In this document: one piece after another, positions 28,962 through 37,287 of the stretch
Layout: each line of letters begins with the position of its first letter
Position numbering within the stretch: the first letter of the stretch is position 1
Assembly (NCBI RefSeq): GCF_015278125.1
Contig: NZ_JADILO010000008.1
Location: forward strand, 62,001 to 126,000
Direction: 5' to 3'
Length of the DNA: 64,000 bases
Origin: Vibrio fluminensis
Lineage (GTDB): Bacteria > Pseudomonadota > Gammaproteobacteria > Enterobacterales > Vibrionaceae
Made by a program: the position numbers and the translations under genes
The notes under the pieces: generated by a model
The model's database searches: none
Seen by the model: the letters and a program-made list of their open reading frames with translations, nothing else
What the model was told of the DNA's origin: nothing

Positions 28962-28998
28962 AAAAAAACGCTCAACTCGTTACGTTGAGCGCTTTTTT
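28961..28998. terminator. Bidirectional terminator
   Basis: An 8-bp stem (28969-28976 with 28984-28991) is flanked by A8 and T6. It lies against the end of the repeat and serves the minus-strand gene at 29007. Confidence 0.88.
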
Positions 28999-29006
28999 GC
29001 TAAGGG

Positions 29007-30782
29007 TTAAAGTTTGATCTTGAAGATGGAGGTCGTTCCACTCACTTCATTACCAACGGCGATAAAGTGATCCCCATTACGTGTAAAGTAGTTAATAGAC
29101 TCCGGTCCGAGATCGCCCGCTGCTGCGTTATACGTATCGTTAGCGCACTCTTCGTCTTTCATCTGCGTGCAAACGTTCTGAGAAAAGTCACGTCGATTGG
29201 TAAAACTTAACACTTGTGCTTTCTGGGGATCTGTAATGTCATAGACTAAGATTCCCCCTTGACGCTCAAGCCCAATAAACGCGTAGTGTCGATTGTTTAT
29301 AGTAGCGACTTCGATTGCTTCAGGCTCGCCACCTTTATCATCACTGCGGCCATCAGCGCTGTCATTACTGTCGTTTGAGCTGTTGAAGTTTTCTTTATTC
29401 TTGGTTCGAATGACGCGAGCGAACTGATCTCCGCTATCGTAAACCAGTTCACCTTCGGCATCCCAGATTGAAAATGAGCGCGAACCGAAGGCTTCAACAT
29501 TACTGTCTGCGGATAAAACTCCGTTAGGTTTAATGACTTTTAATCGAGCGAGCTGATCGTTATCTTTTAATGCTAGGAATAGTGGATGGTTAGCCGCCAC
29601 TTGCAAGTCTTTGCCGCGAACTTCATCGATATGACTGATACAGAAATCTTCTTTCTTTGAATAGTTACGCGTGCGCTTATAGTTATCGCCATCCCACGTG
29701 AAACCTAATTCATCGCAGACCTTTTGTGTCGTTTCAATGCCATACTCTCTGCCATCCCCTTCGTTGGCGGAAATAATGTAGGTTTTACCATTCACAGAGT
29801 AGCTGTCGATACTATCTGGCATATAGAGACCAACAAGATTCGTGTAGTTGGCCAAATTGCCTAAAATACCATCTTTATTCGATGCATCCAGTTTTGAATC
29901 AGACCATGACTTGCTTCCCAAGCCTACGATTTTTTCGAGTTTACTTTTTTTCGGGTCAATGATTGCAAATGCGTTGTTTTCCTGCAGTGCAACATAGAGC
30001 TTACCATTGTCAGCAAAGGTCAAATACTCCGGTTCAAGATCTTGTGCGATGGAAGCATTCTTGCCAGAAATTCGAACGTCTTCATCGACGGCTAGAACAT
30101 CAGTGAATGTAATTTGAGAGACGGTTGCCTTGAGTGGACCTTTCTTTAGGTCAACAAGCGTAACGGAACCTTCAGGGTCATTGGTGTAGTTATCATTTGG
30201 TTCGCCTTCGTTTGCTGAGGCGATATAACGACCATCTTTGGAGAAGCTAACCATATCAGGCAAAGCACCTGCTGGATAGGTTGTCACAAGCGTCAGGTCA
30301 TCTGAGCGGTATAAAGCAATAATACCGTTTTCTTGTTTGTTTTCATTCTCAATTGCGACAGCGACTAGGCCATTATGAACAGCAACACTGTTTGCCGCGC
30401 CAATGTTGATTTCAGCGCTTACTCCAGCGGTAAATAGGTCGATAGTAGAGGTTTGTGTTGGCTTGCTATCCGCATCTAAGCTAAGAACGTCGATGCGCTT
30501 TTCTTTTGCATTGACGACATAAAGTTTATCTGTACAGCTATCATAGTTGACAATTTCGGCTGCCGAAGAGTCGAAAGGTGCATCAGCGATAGAAGTGCCA
30601 ACATAGGTTAGCCCTTTCACTTTAGTGTTATTGCTCGCGCCTATCGTTGTACTTGTTTTGGCGTTAGTACTAGAGTTTAAGCATTGGATAGCTAGATTAT
30701 TTGGTGTGCTTTTGGTGTTTGCACAGGCTGTTGCCAGTGCCGATAGCGTTAGTACGCCAATCGCTTTAAATGGGGTGGTCAT
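29007..30782 (-). CDS. Choice-of-anchor I family lipoprotein
   Basis: This 591-residue exported protein has a lipobox-type signal (LSALATACAN, Cys about residue 20). The body is a beta-propeller of the choice-of-anchor I family: ADMVSF/KDGRYIASANEGEPND, EPEYLTFADNGKLYVALQENNAFAIID and GGEPEAIEVATINNRHYAFIGLER repeats with Asp/Asn-rich metal-binding loops. Members are often annotated as alkaline-phosphatase-like or surface glycoproteins; the enzymatic role is unproven. It likely sits at the outer membrane facing the periplasm or outside. It is a single gene. Confidence 0.82.
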   Translation of the reverse strand: MTTPFKAIGVLTLSALATACANTKSTPNNLAIQCLNSSTNAKTSTTIGASNNTKVKGLTYVGTSIADAPFDSSAAEIVNYDSCTDKLYVVNAKEKRIDVLSLDADSKPTQTSTIDLFTAGVSAEINIGAANSVAVHNGLVAVAIENENKQENGIIALYRSDDLTLVTTYPAGALPDMVSFSKDGRYIASANEGEPNDNYTNDPEGSVTLVDLKKGPLKATVSQITFTDVLAVDEDVRISGKNASIAQDLEPEYLTFADNGKLYVALQENNAFAIIDPKKSKLEKIVGLGSKSWSDSKLDASNKDGILGNLANYTNLVGLYMPDSIDSYSVNGKTYIISANEGDGREYGIETTQKVCDELGFTWDGDNYKRTRNYSKKEDFCISHIDEVRGKDLQVAANHPLFLALKDNDQLARLKVIKPNGVLSADSNVEAFGSRSFSIWDAEGELVYDSGDQFARVIRTKNKENFNSSNDSNDSADGRSDDKGGEPEAIEVATINNRHYAFIGLERQGGILVYDITDPQKAQVLSFTNRRDFSQNVCTQMKDEECANDTYNAAAGDLGPESINYFTRNGDHFIAVGNEVSGTTSIFKIKL

Positions 30783-30985
30783 CGAAACTCCTTTTTTACC
30801 ACAAAGTCAGGTTAACTTTTCTTAAGGTTATGAATAGACGAATAAATTACTTGTTGCGTATTGTTTTTTTATGAAGCTAATATTGCAGTCGAAAGGAAGC
30901 AAATATTGTTTTCTAACTCTCGAGCTTTCTAACAACCATTAATCGATGTTACTCTCCGATTACATAAATAAGTCGGATCGCTTGG

Positions 30986-31201
30986 ATGTTAGAGAAAGAG
31001 AACTTGATTAAATTGGCGAGAGTGCAAATGCCATTTGGTAAGTATGCTGGCCGAGTGTTAATCGACTTACCGGAAGAGTATTTGTTTTGGTTCGATAAGA
31101 AAGGTTGGCCAAGTGGTGAGTTGGGTGAGCTACTCAAATTATGTTTGGCTCTAAAAATTGAAGGTTTAGACAGTGTGGTTAAGCCGCTTAAACACATGTA
31201 A
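30986..31201 (+). CDS. DUF3820 family small protein
   Basis: This 71-residue protein carries the family core VQMPFGKYAGRVLIDLPEEYLFWFDKKGWPSGELGELL. The family is sometimes labelled a quorum-sensing-regulated virulence factor on weak evidence. It is soluble and small, with full family length. It is followed 42 bases later by another small gene on the same strand. Confidence 0.82.
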   Translation: MLEKENLIKLARVQMPFGKYAGRVLIDLPEEYLFWFDKKGWPSGELGELLKLCLALKIEGLDSVVKPLKHM

Positions 31202-31243
31202 CCTGCTATAGAAACCTCCTACTTTTAATTAAAAAGATTTACT

Positions 31244-31489
31244 ATGAATTTTGATATCAATGCTTTGAAACACCACCAACTGGTTGAAGATGGTCAGCTA
31301 GAGGGGTGTTATATTCATCAGCCAGCCCAAGGTAGTCAACCGGATGACAAAGCGGTTTTGGCAGAACGCCAAGCGTTGGAAAAAATGGGGTATAAGGTAG
31401 TACAAGTCCAAGCTAAAGGCGGGGTAACAACGTTTGCTGAAGCAATGCAAATGCTAGTAAAAAAGACCGACAACCAGTCCAAAGAGTAA
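31244..31489 (+). CDS. Small hypothetical protein (81 aa)
   Basis: A soluble 81-residue protein with the pattern QALEKMGYKVVQVQAKGGVTTFAEAMQMLVKK. It looks like a small alpha/beta fold with a glycine turn. There is no signal peptide. It probably shares a transcript with the DUF3820 gene upstream, and a terminator follows. The function is unknown. Confidence 0.62.
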   Translation: MNFDINALKHHQLVEDGQLEGCYIHQPAQGSQPDDKAVLAERQALEKMGYKVVQVQAKGGVTTFAEAMQMLVKKTDNQSKE

Positions 31490-31546
31490 GTGAATAGAAC
31501 TCACGATAGTCCCTAATTTCTTTCAACGGATAATTTTTCTTTAATT

Positions 31547-31580
31547 AAAAGAGTCAGACCGTTAGGCTAACTCTTTTTTG
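31547..31580 (+). terminator. Rho-independent terminator
   Basis: An imperfect stem anchored by 8-bp arms (31547-31554 with 31570-31577) has T-rich sequence following. Confidence 0.7.
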
Positions 31581-31745
31581 GTCAATTGTGAGTTACGGCA
31601 GTACATTGATTAGAAAGGTTGATCGCAAGGCGAACTAGGTGTTTTGCTCAAGCTATGCTTAGCATTGTTGTTTGAGGGGCTTGATTCGAATGTCAATCCA
31701 CCTAAATACGAATGCAACCATAAAGTAATCTAAACGTATTCTCTT

Positions 31746-32483
31746 CTATATAGTTATTGCTTGATAAGCGTCGACAATGTGGTCGACGTTTTTCTTTTGG
31801 CCTTGTTGAATCTTTTGGTAATGCACTAGTGTTTTTTTCAGATATTCCTTCGCACTCTCAATCCCTTCAGTGCTCGTTGCCTGCCAAAACTTTTCCCCAA
31901 CCAAGTTAATTGGTTTTTGCTGAGCTTGTCTATTGTCGACGTGAATAATCTCATAGAATCGACCGTTCTCTTTAATTAACGCTTCATCAACTAATCCTTG
32001 TTGTAAACAACGGAACGTTTCTCTTAAAGCGAACTGATGATGCACAGGGCAAACAATAAACTCAATGTTTAAGTTAGGGTGCTGTTTTAGGATCGCGTTG
32101 ACAAACATACTGATAAGATCGCCCCCAACACCAGCTATGATGACTAGATGTTTGCCGTGGTAATGATCAAAAGGGATCGCAGCGGTATCTAAGCAGTGAA
32201 CTTGCCAATGGGATTGTGTCTTAGAATCAAACTTTTGCAGTTTTGCTTCCACGTTGGAGATAAGTTCAGGGACAATATCAACAAAATGAATATGAGGTGC
32301 AGCTTGTCGCTCAAGCAAAGCAATGCCAAGTAAGCCATGGTCACAGCAGCAATCCCAAATATGGTCATACCCATTACCTACCATTTGTTCGATTTGTTTC
32401 AGTCTTTTACTTAGTTTCAATTGTTGTCTGCCAGAGGGAAAAAACGGCGCATTGTATACCTTCACTTGCATTTCCCCAAGCAT
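31746..32483 (-). CDS. tRNA (adenine-N1)-methyltransferase-like protein (TrmK family)
   Basis: This 245-residue SAM-dependent methyltransferase has LSKRLKQIEQMVGNGYDHIWDCCCDHGLLGIALLE, in which the acidic and DHG pattern forms the SAM-binding motif I. IAGVGGDLI follows, typical of TrmK/YqfN-type enzymes that methylate A22 of tRNA. I keep the start at 32483, which has GGACA 8 bases upstream; MQVKVYN four codons later is an alternative. A long AT-rich gap separates it from the permease gene. Confidence 0.8.
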   Translation of the reverse strand: MLGEMQVKVYNAPFFPSGRQQLKLSKRLKQIEQMVGNGYDHIWDCCCDHGLLGIALLERQAAPHIHFVDIVPELISNVEAKLQKFDSKTQSHWQVHCLDTAAIPFDHYHGKHLVIIAGVGGDLISMFVNAILKQHPNLNIEFIVCPVHHQFALRETFRCLQQGLVDEALIKENGRFYEIIHVDNRQAQQKPINLVGEKFWQATSTEGIESAKEYLKKTLVHYQKIQQGQKKNVDHIVDAYQAITI

Positions 32484-33167
32484 CGAGTATGTCCTTGAAG
32501 AAGCGATGTTCAGTGTGCGGTTGTGGTGGCATTTTTTGTGGTAAAAGTGGGTATATTTTTTAGGCTCAAGGTATGAGTTCTTTTTCCAATCTCTGAATTA
32601 AAATCACAAAATGTGCGCTATCTCAAATTAAGGACCGAATAAGAGTAATGATAATTTTATAAAACATCATTTAAGATTAGAGATTCTCGTTTTTATGATG
32701 TTTAAAAACAAAAATTAAATCGACATGACAAAAATTCATTAGTATTTATTACTTAATATTGTTGTTTTTTTGTAAATAACAATCTGGTTTTTGTTTGTTT
32801 AAATAATATTTTGATTAATAAAATATTTACCTGTTTCTCTGCTTTATCCGCTAAATAAACAAAAAAGACATATCTTACTGCTCTGTAAATAGTTTTGTAC
32901 ACGGCATGCGCAAAGAGTGTACATGCCAAAAGTGTTTGCAACGTCCCATTTACTTGCTTTGATGCAAATTTCATCACCGATTTCTAGGTATTTACCTCTT
33001 ACTTTTCTAATTAAAAGAGATGTGATCTCTCAAATTTTAATTATTGTTTCTGTTGTTTATTATATACAAGCAATCCAATTTCGTTTATTCGCCTGACTCT
33101 TTCCTAGTTCTTAAATGCTCTATTTAATAAGTGCCAGTCCCTACTGTTAATAATAAAAAGGCAACAT
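32484..33167. other. AT-rich upstream region of the aromatic amino acid permease
   Basis: About 680 bases between divergent genes. It contains a TyrR-box-like palindrome at 32884-32901. A 74-codon minus-strand frame (32753-32977) crosses this site and has a lysine- and phenylalanine-heavy composition set by the AT-richness, so I do not call it a gene. Confidence 0.5.
32884..32901. promoter_or_regulatory. Candidate TyrR box
   Basis: The 18-base site TGTAAATAGTTTTGTACA fits the TyrR consensus TGTAAA-N6-TTTACA at 11 of 12 specified positions. It lies about 270 bases before an aromatic amino acid permease gene of a type controlled by TyrR in enteric bacteria. Its distance from the start codon implies a long leader or a remote site. 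Confidence 0.5.
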
Positions 33168-34370
33168 ATGGAAATAACCACAACAACATCGACAAACAGC
33201 ACGTCGAAGGTGATTGGCGGCGGTTTAATTATCGCTGGTACATCTATCGGTGCTGGTATGCTTTCTATCCCGCTGATGTCAGCTGGGTTAGGTTTTGGCG
33301 TGTCTGTTCTACTACTTTTGGGTTTCTGGGCATTAATGACATACACCTCTATGTTGATGCTAGAAGTTCACCAACACGCTGATAGTTCAGCTACGCTACA
33401 CACTCTTTCTTCTAAATTTTTAGGCAACCCAGGCAAAGTAGCGGCAACCATCGCGACATTTATGCTTCTATATGCATTGTGTGCAGCGTACGTTGCTGGT
33501 GGCGGTAGCAACATGGCTACTCGTCTAGACCAGTTAACGGGTATTCAGATCCCAGCATGGATGAGCTCTCTAATCTTCGTTACTATCGTAGCGGCGCTTG
33601 TTGCAGCTGGTACAGCAGTGGTTGATAAAGTAAACCGTGTTCTGTTTGGCGCTATGATGTTAGCAATGGCAGGTGTACTGGTTTTCTTGAGCCCTAATAT
33701 TTCAGGTACGTTGCTAGCAGCTTCTCCAAAAGGTTGGGGTCTGTTCTTTGCTGCTCTACCTGTAATCTTCACGTCGTTTGGTTTCCACGGTTCGATCCCA
33801 TCAATCGTGACTTACTTCGATGGCGAGACTAAGAGCCTGCGTACAGCGATGCTTATCGGTTCTTGTATCCCTCTAGTGGTTTACCTATTCTGGTTAGCGT
33901 GTACTCTTGGTGTTGTTCAGCAAGACATCCTAATGGAGAACGGTGAACTAGGCGCGATGATTGCAATTCTAGGTGAAACTCTAGGTAGCTCGAACATTGC
34001 AGTGATGATCGGTCTATTTGCTGACTTGGCACTTGTGACGTCTTTCTTGGGTGTTTCCCTAGGTCTATTCGACTACCTACGTGATACAACGAAAGATAAG
34101 TTGAAAGGCAACCGTGTTTCTGTCGCTCTAATTACGTTCCTGCCACCACTAGCGTTTGCTTTGTTCTACCCACAAGGCTTCATCATGGCTCTAGGTTACG
34201 CAGCAATCGCTCTAGTTGTTATTGCTATCTTCCTACCAGTTGCTATGACTATCGCTTCGCGTAAAGTACACAAAGAAGCTCACCTATACCGTGTTAAAGG
34301 TGGTCCAATCGCAATGGGTCTAGCAACTCTTTGTGGTGTGGTAATCATCCTAGCTCAGTTCATCGCTTAA
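33168..34370 (+). CDS. Aromatic amino acid transporter (TyrP/Mtr/TnaB type)
   Basis: This 400-residue HAAAP-family permease has about 11 transmembrane segments. The N-terminal GGGLIIAGTSIGAGMLSIPLMSAG is the family signature for proton-coupled tyrosine or tryptophan uptake. FHGSIPSIVTYFDG and DLALVTSFLGVSLGLFDYLRD are also characteristic. AAGG precedes the ATG. Tyrosine and tryptophan specificity cannot be separated here; the TyrR-like site upstream slightly favours a TyrR-controlled carrier. Codon use is unusually regular, consistent with strong expression. Confidence 0.9.
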   Translation: MEITTTTSTNSTSKVIGGGLIIAGTSIGAGMLSIPLMSAGLGFGVSVLLLLGFWALMTYTSMLMLEVHQHADSSATLHTLSSKFLGNPGKVAATIATFMLLYALCAAYVAGGGSNMATRLDQLTGIQIPAWMSSLIFVTIVAALVAAGTAVVDKVNRVLFGAMMLAMAGVLVFLSPNISGTLLAASPKGWGLFFAALPVIFTSFGFHGSIPSIVTYFDGETKSLRTAMLIGSCIPLVVYLFWLACTLGVVQQDILMENGELGAMIAILGETLGSSNIAVMIGLFADLALVTSFLGVSLGLFDYLRDTTKDKLKGNRVSVALITFLPPLAFALFYPQGFIMALGYAAIALVVIAIFLPVAMTIASRKVHKEAHLYRVKGGPIAMGLATLCGVVIILAQFIA

Positions 34371-34430
34371 CTTGGTACTGCTCTCAATAGCAAATACCTA
34401 AAAGGCTATGAAGCTAAGTTATTAATTTGA

Positions 34431-34461
34431 ATGCCGTTCACTTAGGTGAGCGGCATTTTTC
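34431..34461. terminator. Terminator between the permease and luxR-type gene
   Basis: An imperfect 11-bp stem starting with ATGCCG (34431) and ending CGGCAT is followed by T5. It lies between convergent genes. Confidence 0.78.
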
Positions 34462-34477
34462 GTTGTCTAGAACTGAC

Positions 34478-35209
34478 TCATAAGTCGATCAACTTGGCGT
34501 GTACGGCGCGAGCTACAGCTTGCGAGCGATTCACCACATTTAGCTTTTGGAAAATATTGGTAAAGTGGAATTTGATGGTGCGCTCAGATAAGTTGAGGAT
34601 CTTGGCGATCTCCCAGTTGCTTTTACCTTCTTTTGCCCACTTTAGTACTTCTAACTCGCGCGTTTTTAGTTGTGGGAACCCTAATGCTAGTCGGTTGTAT
34701 TCCCCTTTGCGCATAAATACTTCATGGATATGTGGTGCAATGTAATCTAAGTTAGGTTGATAGTCAGCTTGTAGTGGGCGATTCTCGGTGCTGAGTGAGA
34801 TAATGGTACTGCCTGTATCGTTTTTCACTTGTATCGACAAGCCTTCTCGGCCGAGGTTTTGTTGATAGTCTTCCGCAAAGTCGGGGCAGATGATAAAAGG
34901 TTCACTTTCTCGCCAAGAGATTGAACAATCATTAACTTGAATGCGCGCCATTATGTGGTCAACCTTCCAATACTCTTGTTTCAAGTAGTGATCAATCCAG
35001 CCTTGGGGCTGATCTTTTACAACCATTTGTCGCTCGGTTTGAAAGGAAAAGTCAGAGCAGTGATCGAGGGCCAGTAACGCTGATGTATAAGGGATCAACT
35101 CTTGCAACTGAGTCAAAATTGTTTGCCCATCAGTTTGAGTGCTTGTTGCTTGCACGCATTGATTGGCTAAATCCAATAGGCGTTGCAAGGTTTGTGTGTC
35201 GGTTACCAT
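34478..35209 (-). CDS. LuxR-type regulator with autoinducer-binding domain (LuxR solo)
   Basis: This 243-residue protein has an N-terminal Autoind_bind domain and a C-terminal LuxR helix-turn-helix (LKTRELEVLKWAKEGKSNWEIAKILNLSERTIKFHF). Trp71, Tyr75, Asp84 and Trp99 fall at the spacing of TraR Trp57, Tyr61, Asp70 and Trp85, the residues that contact acyl-homoserine lactones. The position after the Asp is His rather than the usual Pro. No luxI-type synthase lies in the window, so it is a solo receptor for a foreign, shared or unlinked signal. No clear ribosome-binding site precedes the ATG. A long palindrome lies 14 bases upstream. Confidence 0.88.
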   Translation of the reverse strand: MVTDTQTLQRLLDLANQCVQATSTQTDGQTILTQLQELIPYTSALLALDHCSDFSFQTERQMVVKDQPQGWIDHYLKQEYWKVDHIMARIQVNDCSISWRESEPFIICPDFAEDYQQNLGREGLSIQVKNDTGSTIISLSTENRPLQADYQPNLDYIAPHIHEVFMRKGEYNRLALGFPQLKTRELEVLKWAKEGKSNWEIAKILNLSERTIKFHFTNIFQKLNVVNRSQAVARAVHAKLIDL

Positions 35210-35222
35210 TTTTTTGGATGTA

Positions 35223-35259
35223 ATAAATATGTTACTTAAAAGTAAAGTAACATATTTAT
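35223..35259. promoter_or_regulatory. 37-bp palindrome upstream of the LuxR solo gene
   Basis: Two perfect 15-bp arms (35223-35237 and 35245-35259) are separated by 7 bases. The site lies in the 71 bases between the ABM gene and the luxR-type gene on the minus strand. It lacks a T-run on either side, so it is more likely an operator or a leader hairpin than a terminator. Confidence 0.7.
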
Positions 35260-35280
35260 CAATTTACAGGATCTTTTTAA

Positions 35281-35808
35281 CTAACGATTCAGCCAAGGTC
35301 TCAAAAATCGCGTTAGCATTGGCATCACAGGGTAAGTCATGAATACCGAAACTAACGAGACAAGAACCAATGTGCTGAGATTCTTATCTAATCCTTCTAG
35401 ATGAGGGCTGACAAAGAAACCAAGGCTCGTCACTAAGGGATACACCGCGAGAACACCCAATAGCACTTGTTTGTAGAACGCAGGTCGTGACGGCAGGTTT
35501 GATACGCCAAACCAAAGTTCCGGGGCGATTTTTTCCTGTGTATTTTCACTGCGATTGAGCCACTTTTTCGAAAGTTTAAGCATCGATCGTGTCGATTCTT
35601 CAGATTCCCAATTCACTAAACTTTGTTCACTATCAAATCGAACTAGAATTAGAAATTCTAGTTGCTGTTGGTTGCGAGGCTCAATGATATTAAGAGAAAT
35701 GAAGCCGGGATAAGCTCGAACACTTTGATTCATCGATTTGAGCCAAGTTTGGTATTCGCTTAAGTAGCTTGGATTAACAATTTCTGAAATCAGTTTGACT
35801 TGCTGCAT
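35281..35808 (-). CDS. ABM-domain protein with C-terminal membrane anchor
   Basis: This 175-residue protein has an antibiotic-biosynthesis-monooxygenase (ABM) dimeric alpha/beta barrel in residues 1-95 (VNPSYLSEYQTWLKSMNQSVRAYPGFISLNIIEP). Two transmembrane helices follow in residues 115-165. Membrane-anchored ABM proteins of this type are common near small redox enzymes, but their reaction is unknown. It is 5 bases downstream of the FMN reductase gene and so in the same operon. Confidence 0.82.
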   Translation of the reverse strand: MQQVKLISEIVNPSYLSEYQTWLKSMNQSVRAYPGFISLNIIEPRNQQQLEFLILVRFDSEQSLVNWESEESTRSMLKLSKKWLNRSENTQEKIAPELWFGVSNLPSRPAFYKQVLLGVLAVYPLVTSLGFFVSPHLEGLDKNLSTLVLVSLVSVFMTYPVMPMLTRFLRPWLNR

Positions 35809-35813
35809 TGGAG

Positions 35814-36359
35814 TTAACCTACGTTGACAGCAGTGGTCAAATTATTGATTGCGGTTGAAAACGCAGCGTGCTCTTGCTCAGAAATCTTATCTTGTTCGAA
35901 GGTTTGATAAAAATTCCCTAGGCTATAGCTGGCGACAATGTTTGCTCCTTGCCAAGGCAGCAAACGCGCCAGTGTAGCTAAATTGGTTGCACCGCCATTC
36001 TCTCCCGGAGAGGTGCTAATTAGCAGCATAGGCTTACCGCCAAACGCGGGTTTTTCTCGGGTATAAACTCGCGATAACCAATCAAGGAAGTTCTTAAACT
36101 CGGCAGGCATCAGACCATTATGTTCTGGACAGGCAAGAATGTAACCGTCAGCAGAATCGAGTAGAGGCCTAATCGACTCAAATAGCGAAGGAATGCCATC
36201 GCTCGCTTCAAGATCTTGATTGTAAAACGGCAGTTTCACGTCCTGCATGTTCAATGCAGAGACTTCTACATTGCTGATATGCTTAACTGCATAGTTGAGC
36301 AGTTCGGCATTGATTGATTCAGCACGGTTACTGGCTGAGATGGTTAAAATGGTTTTCAT
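35814..36359 (-). CDS. NADPH-dependent FMN reductase family protein
   Basis: A flavodoxin-fold reductase of 181 residues. The FMN phosphate loop appears in ISASNRAESINAELL near the N-terminus; PEHNGLMPAEFKNFLDWLSR and LLISTSPGENGG are typical of the family. It reduces FMN, azo compounds or quinones with NAD(P)H. It is the first gene of a likely operon with the ABM protein and possibly the luxR-type gene. A pirin gene is divergent from it. Confidence 0.88.
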   Translation of the reverse strand: MKTILTISASNRAESINAELLNYAVKHISNVEVSALNMQDVKLPFYNQDLEASDGIPSLFESIRPLLDSADGYILACPEHNGLMPAEFKNFLDWLSRVYTREKPAFGGKPMLLISTSPGENGGATNLATLARLLPWQGANIVASYSLGNFYQTFEQDKISEQEHAAFSTAINNLTTAVNVG

Positions 36360-36537
36360 GGTTCACTCTCCCTGATGATGTTCTAATCTGAAATGTCCCA
36401 AGTTGGCTACTCACCTTGTGGGTAGGACTCATACTAAATTGCTGCAAAAAGGATGCTAGTGTCCGAACGTACAGGTGATTTTGTAAACTAGATGTGAAAA
36501 CTAGTCCTTGTGTTTGTAGCAAAAATAGGAAAACAAA

Positions 36538-37203
36538 ATGAGAGAGTTACATAGGGATAGACTTCATCGAGGTGGCTTTGCCGGAATTGAAGAAACTCGG
36601 ATGGTGCATGACAAGCGCATTGGTGGCGATGGGATGACGTGGGATGGATTGGGAAAATTTGTCTACTTGGCTGATGCGCGTTATCTACCGTTTGGTGAGA
36701 GCAGAATGCACAGTCACCAACATATCAATGTGATTACAGTTATGCTTGAAGGTAATCTACATCACGAGGGATCACTTGAACATGGGCAGCCGCTCACAGC
36801 AAATCAAGTGCAAGTTCAGCGTTCGGGTGGCGAAGGTTTTAGCCATAACGAAGTTAATCCGGATGAGTTCCGTTGCCGATTATTGCAAGTCTGGACTCTC
36901 CCTGAACACAGTCGAGGCCCAGCTGATTATCAAGTCTACGACATTGAGCTAGGAAAGATTACGCAAATCTATGGTGACTCGACGGAGGGCAACACCGCCA
37001 GTTCAGCGACCAAGATTTATGTAGCGCGTCTGACAAAAGAGCAGACATGGCAGTTACCATATGAGTTTCTCTGCTATGTGGTTAACGGTACGATTGAGTA
37101 TCAGGGAAAGACTTATCCAGATGGCAGTTTGATTCGGGGTTCAGGAAGTGAACTGTTAGTAACGTCTGAAGATGTGCATCTAACGGTGATTACGGATTCG
37201 TAA
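36538..37203 (+). CDS. Pirin family protein
   Basis: This 221-residue bicupin has metal-binding residues in SRMHSHQHINVITVMLEGNLHHEG and VQVQRSGGEGFSHNEVNPD. The N-terminal part is the catalytic cupin; the C-terminal cupin is shorter and less conserved. Bacterial pirins such as YhhW act as quercetin dioxygenases or redox-linked regulators. The gene is divergent from the FMN reductase operon across 178 bases, so shared control is plausible. Confidence 0.88.
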   Translation: MRELHRDRLHRGGFAGIEETRMVHDKRIGGDGMTWDGLGKFVYLADARYLPFGESRMHSHQHINVITVMLEGNLHHEGSLEHGQPLTANQVQVQRSGGEGFSHNEVNPDEFRCRLLQVWTLPEHSRGPADYQVYDIELGKITQIYGDSTEGNTASSATKIYVARLTKEQTWQLPYEFLCYVVNGTIEYQGKTYPDGSLIRGSGSELLVTSEDVHLTVITDS

Positions 37204-37223
37204 TCGCTGTAATTTTGGCAATG

Positions 37224-37254
37224 GAGGCATCCCGTTTAACAGCATGGATGCCTC
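37224..37254. terminator. Hairpin between pirin and mntH genes
   Basis: A perfect 9-bp stem (37224-37232 with 37246-37254) lies between convergent genes. It has no T-run. Confidence 0.5.
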
Positions 37255-37287
37255 TAATGAAGACGAGTGTATCAACGCGCTTCAGCA

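Noticed and set aside
32753..32977. Minus-strand 74-codon frame upstream of the permease
   Set aside because: Composition follows AT-richness, and it overlaps the TyrR-box-like site and probable promoter.
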